Shown: one piece after another, positions 64,000 through 64,000 of the stretch
Layout: each line of letters begins with the position of its first letter
Position numbering within the stretch: the first letter of the stretch is position 1
Assembly (NCBI GenBank): GCA_021732605.1
Contig: JAKFUS010000015.1
Coordinates: forward strand, 62,001 to 126,000
DNA: 64,000 nucleotides
Direction of reading: 5' to 3'
Origin: Betaproteobacteria bacterium
GTDB taxonomy: Bacteria > Pseudomonadota > Gammaproteobacteria > Burkholderiales > SG8-41
Program-made: the position numbers and the translations under genes
The notes under the pieces: model-generated
Told to the model about the DNA's origin: nothing
Seen by the model: the letters and a program-made list of their open reading frames with translations, nothing else
Database searches by the model: none

Positions 64000-64000
64000 G

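Overview
This window comes from a GC-rich chromosome, most likely a Burkholderiales-type betaproteobacterium. The evidence is eight Bug/TctC periplasmic solute-receptor genes in 64 kb, a complete tctB-tctA-tctC transporter, and housekeeping genes typical of that group: mlaA, the nfeD-qmcA pair, a SirB1-like gene, DUF6352, DUF3025, htpX and srkA. The catabolic content fits a soil or water heterotroph living on organic acids and aromatic or xenobiotic breakdown products. There is no phage, conjugation module, CRISPR array or recognisable defence island.

Layout. 1-9 kb: Bug receptor (cut at the left edge), fluoroacetate-dehalogenase-like hydrolase, SMP-30 lactonase, dadA behind a tandem glycine riboswitch, a MOSC protein, an isocitrate/isopropylmalate dehydrogenase-family enzyme, a VOC protein and a succinate-semialdehyde dehydrogenase. 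9-13 kb: envelope and conserved genes (mlaA, qmcA, nfeD, SirB1-like, DUF6352). 13-20 kb: Bug receptor, VOC protein, SemiSWEET, a ribbon-helix-helix protein, tRNA-Arg(CCT), otnK-otnC, a lipoprotein, and a Ser/Thr kinase fused to a cyclic-nucleotide-binding domain. 20-30 kb: fused hydantoinase/oxoprolinase, CMD protein, 2-hydroxyacid dehydrogenase and Bug in one operon, then MFS, CMD and SDR. 30-37 kb: PrpF isomerase, class II aldolase, MFS and tctBAC. 37-44 kb: a six-gene minus-strand catabolic operon with two Bug genes. 44-50 kb: a plus-strand acyl-CoA operon whose class I CoA-transferase alpha gene carries an in-frame stop, with a DNA glycosylase gene between alpha and beta. 50-58 kb: HD protein, a 1081-residue coiled-coil/AsmA-like membrane protein, htpX, DUF3025, a gene remnant carrying a small insertion, and a response regulator. 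57-64 kb: hydrolase, srkA, an unknown gene, two Bug genes and a gamma-glutamyltransferase-like gene (cut at the right edge).

Most notable observations. (1) A short AT-rich element with core AAATACTTA occurs at nine places, at gene ends, upstream of genes or in frame inside genes, always on the coding strand of an adjacent or enclosing gene. (2) A 75-bp AT-rich hairpin element flanked by an 8-bp direct repeat interrupts the C-terminal remnant of an LhgO-like oxidoreductase. (3) A tandem glycine riboswitch precedes dadA, with a visible anti-Shine-Dalgarno pairing. (4) An in-frame TGA immediately followed by ATG splits the CoA-transferase alpha gene. (5) The coiled-coil/AsmA protein and the nearby response regulator share an N-terminal domain. 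(6) Several tandem repeats touch gene ends. All calls rest on reading the sequence; no database search was run.
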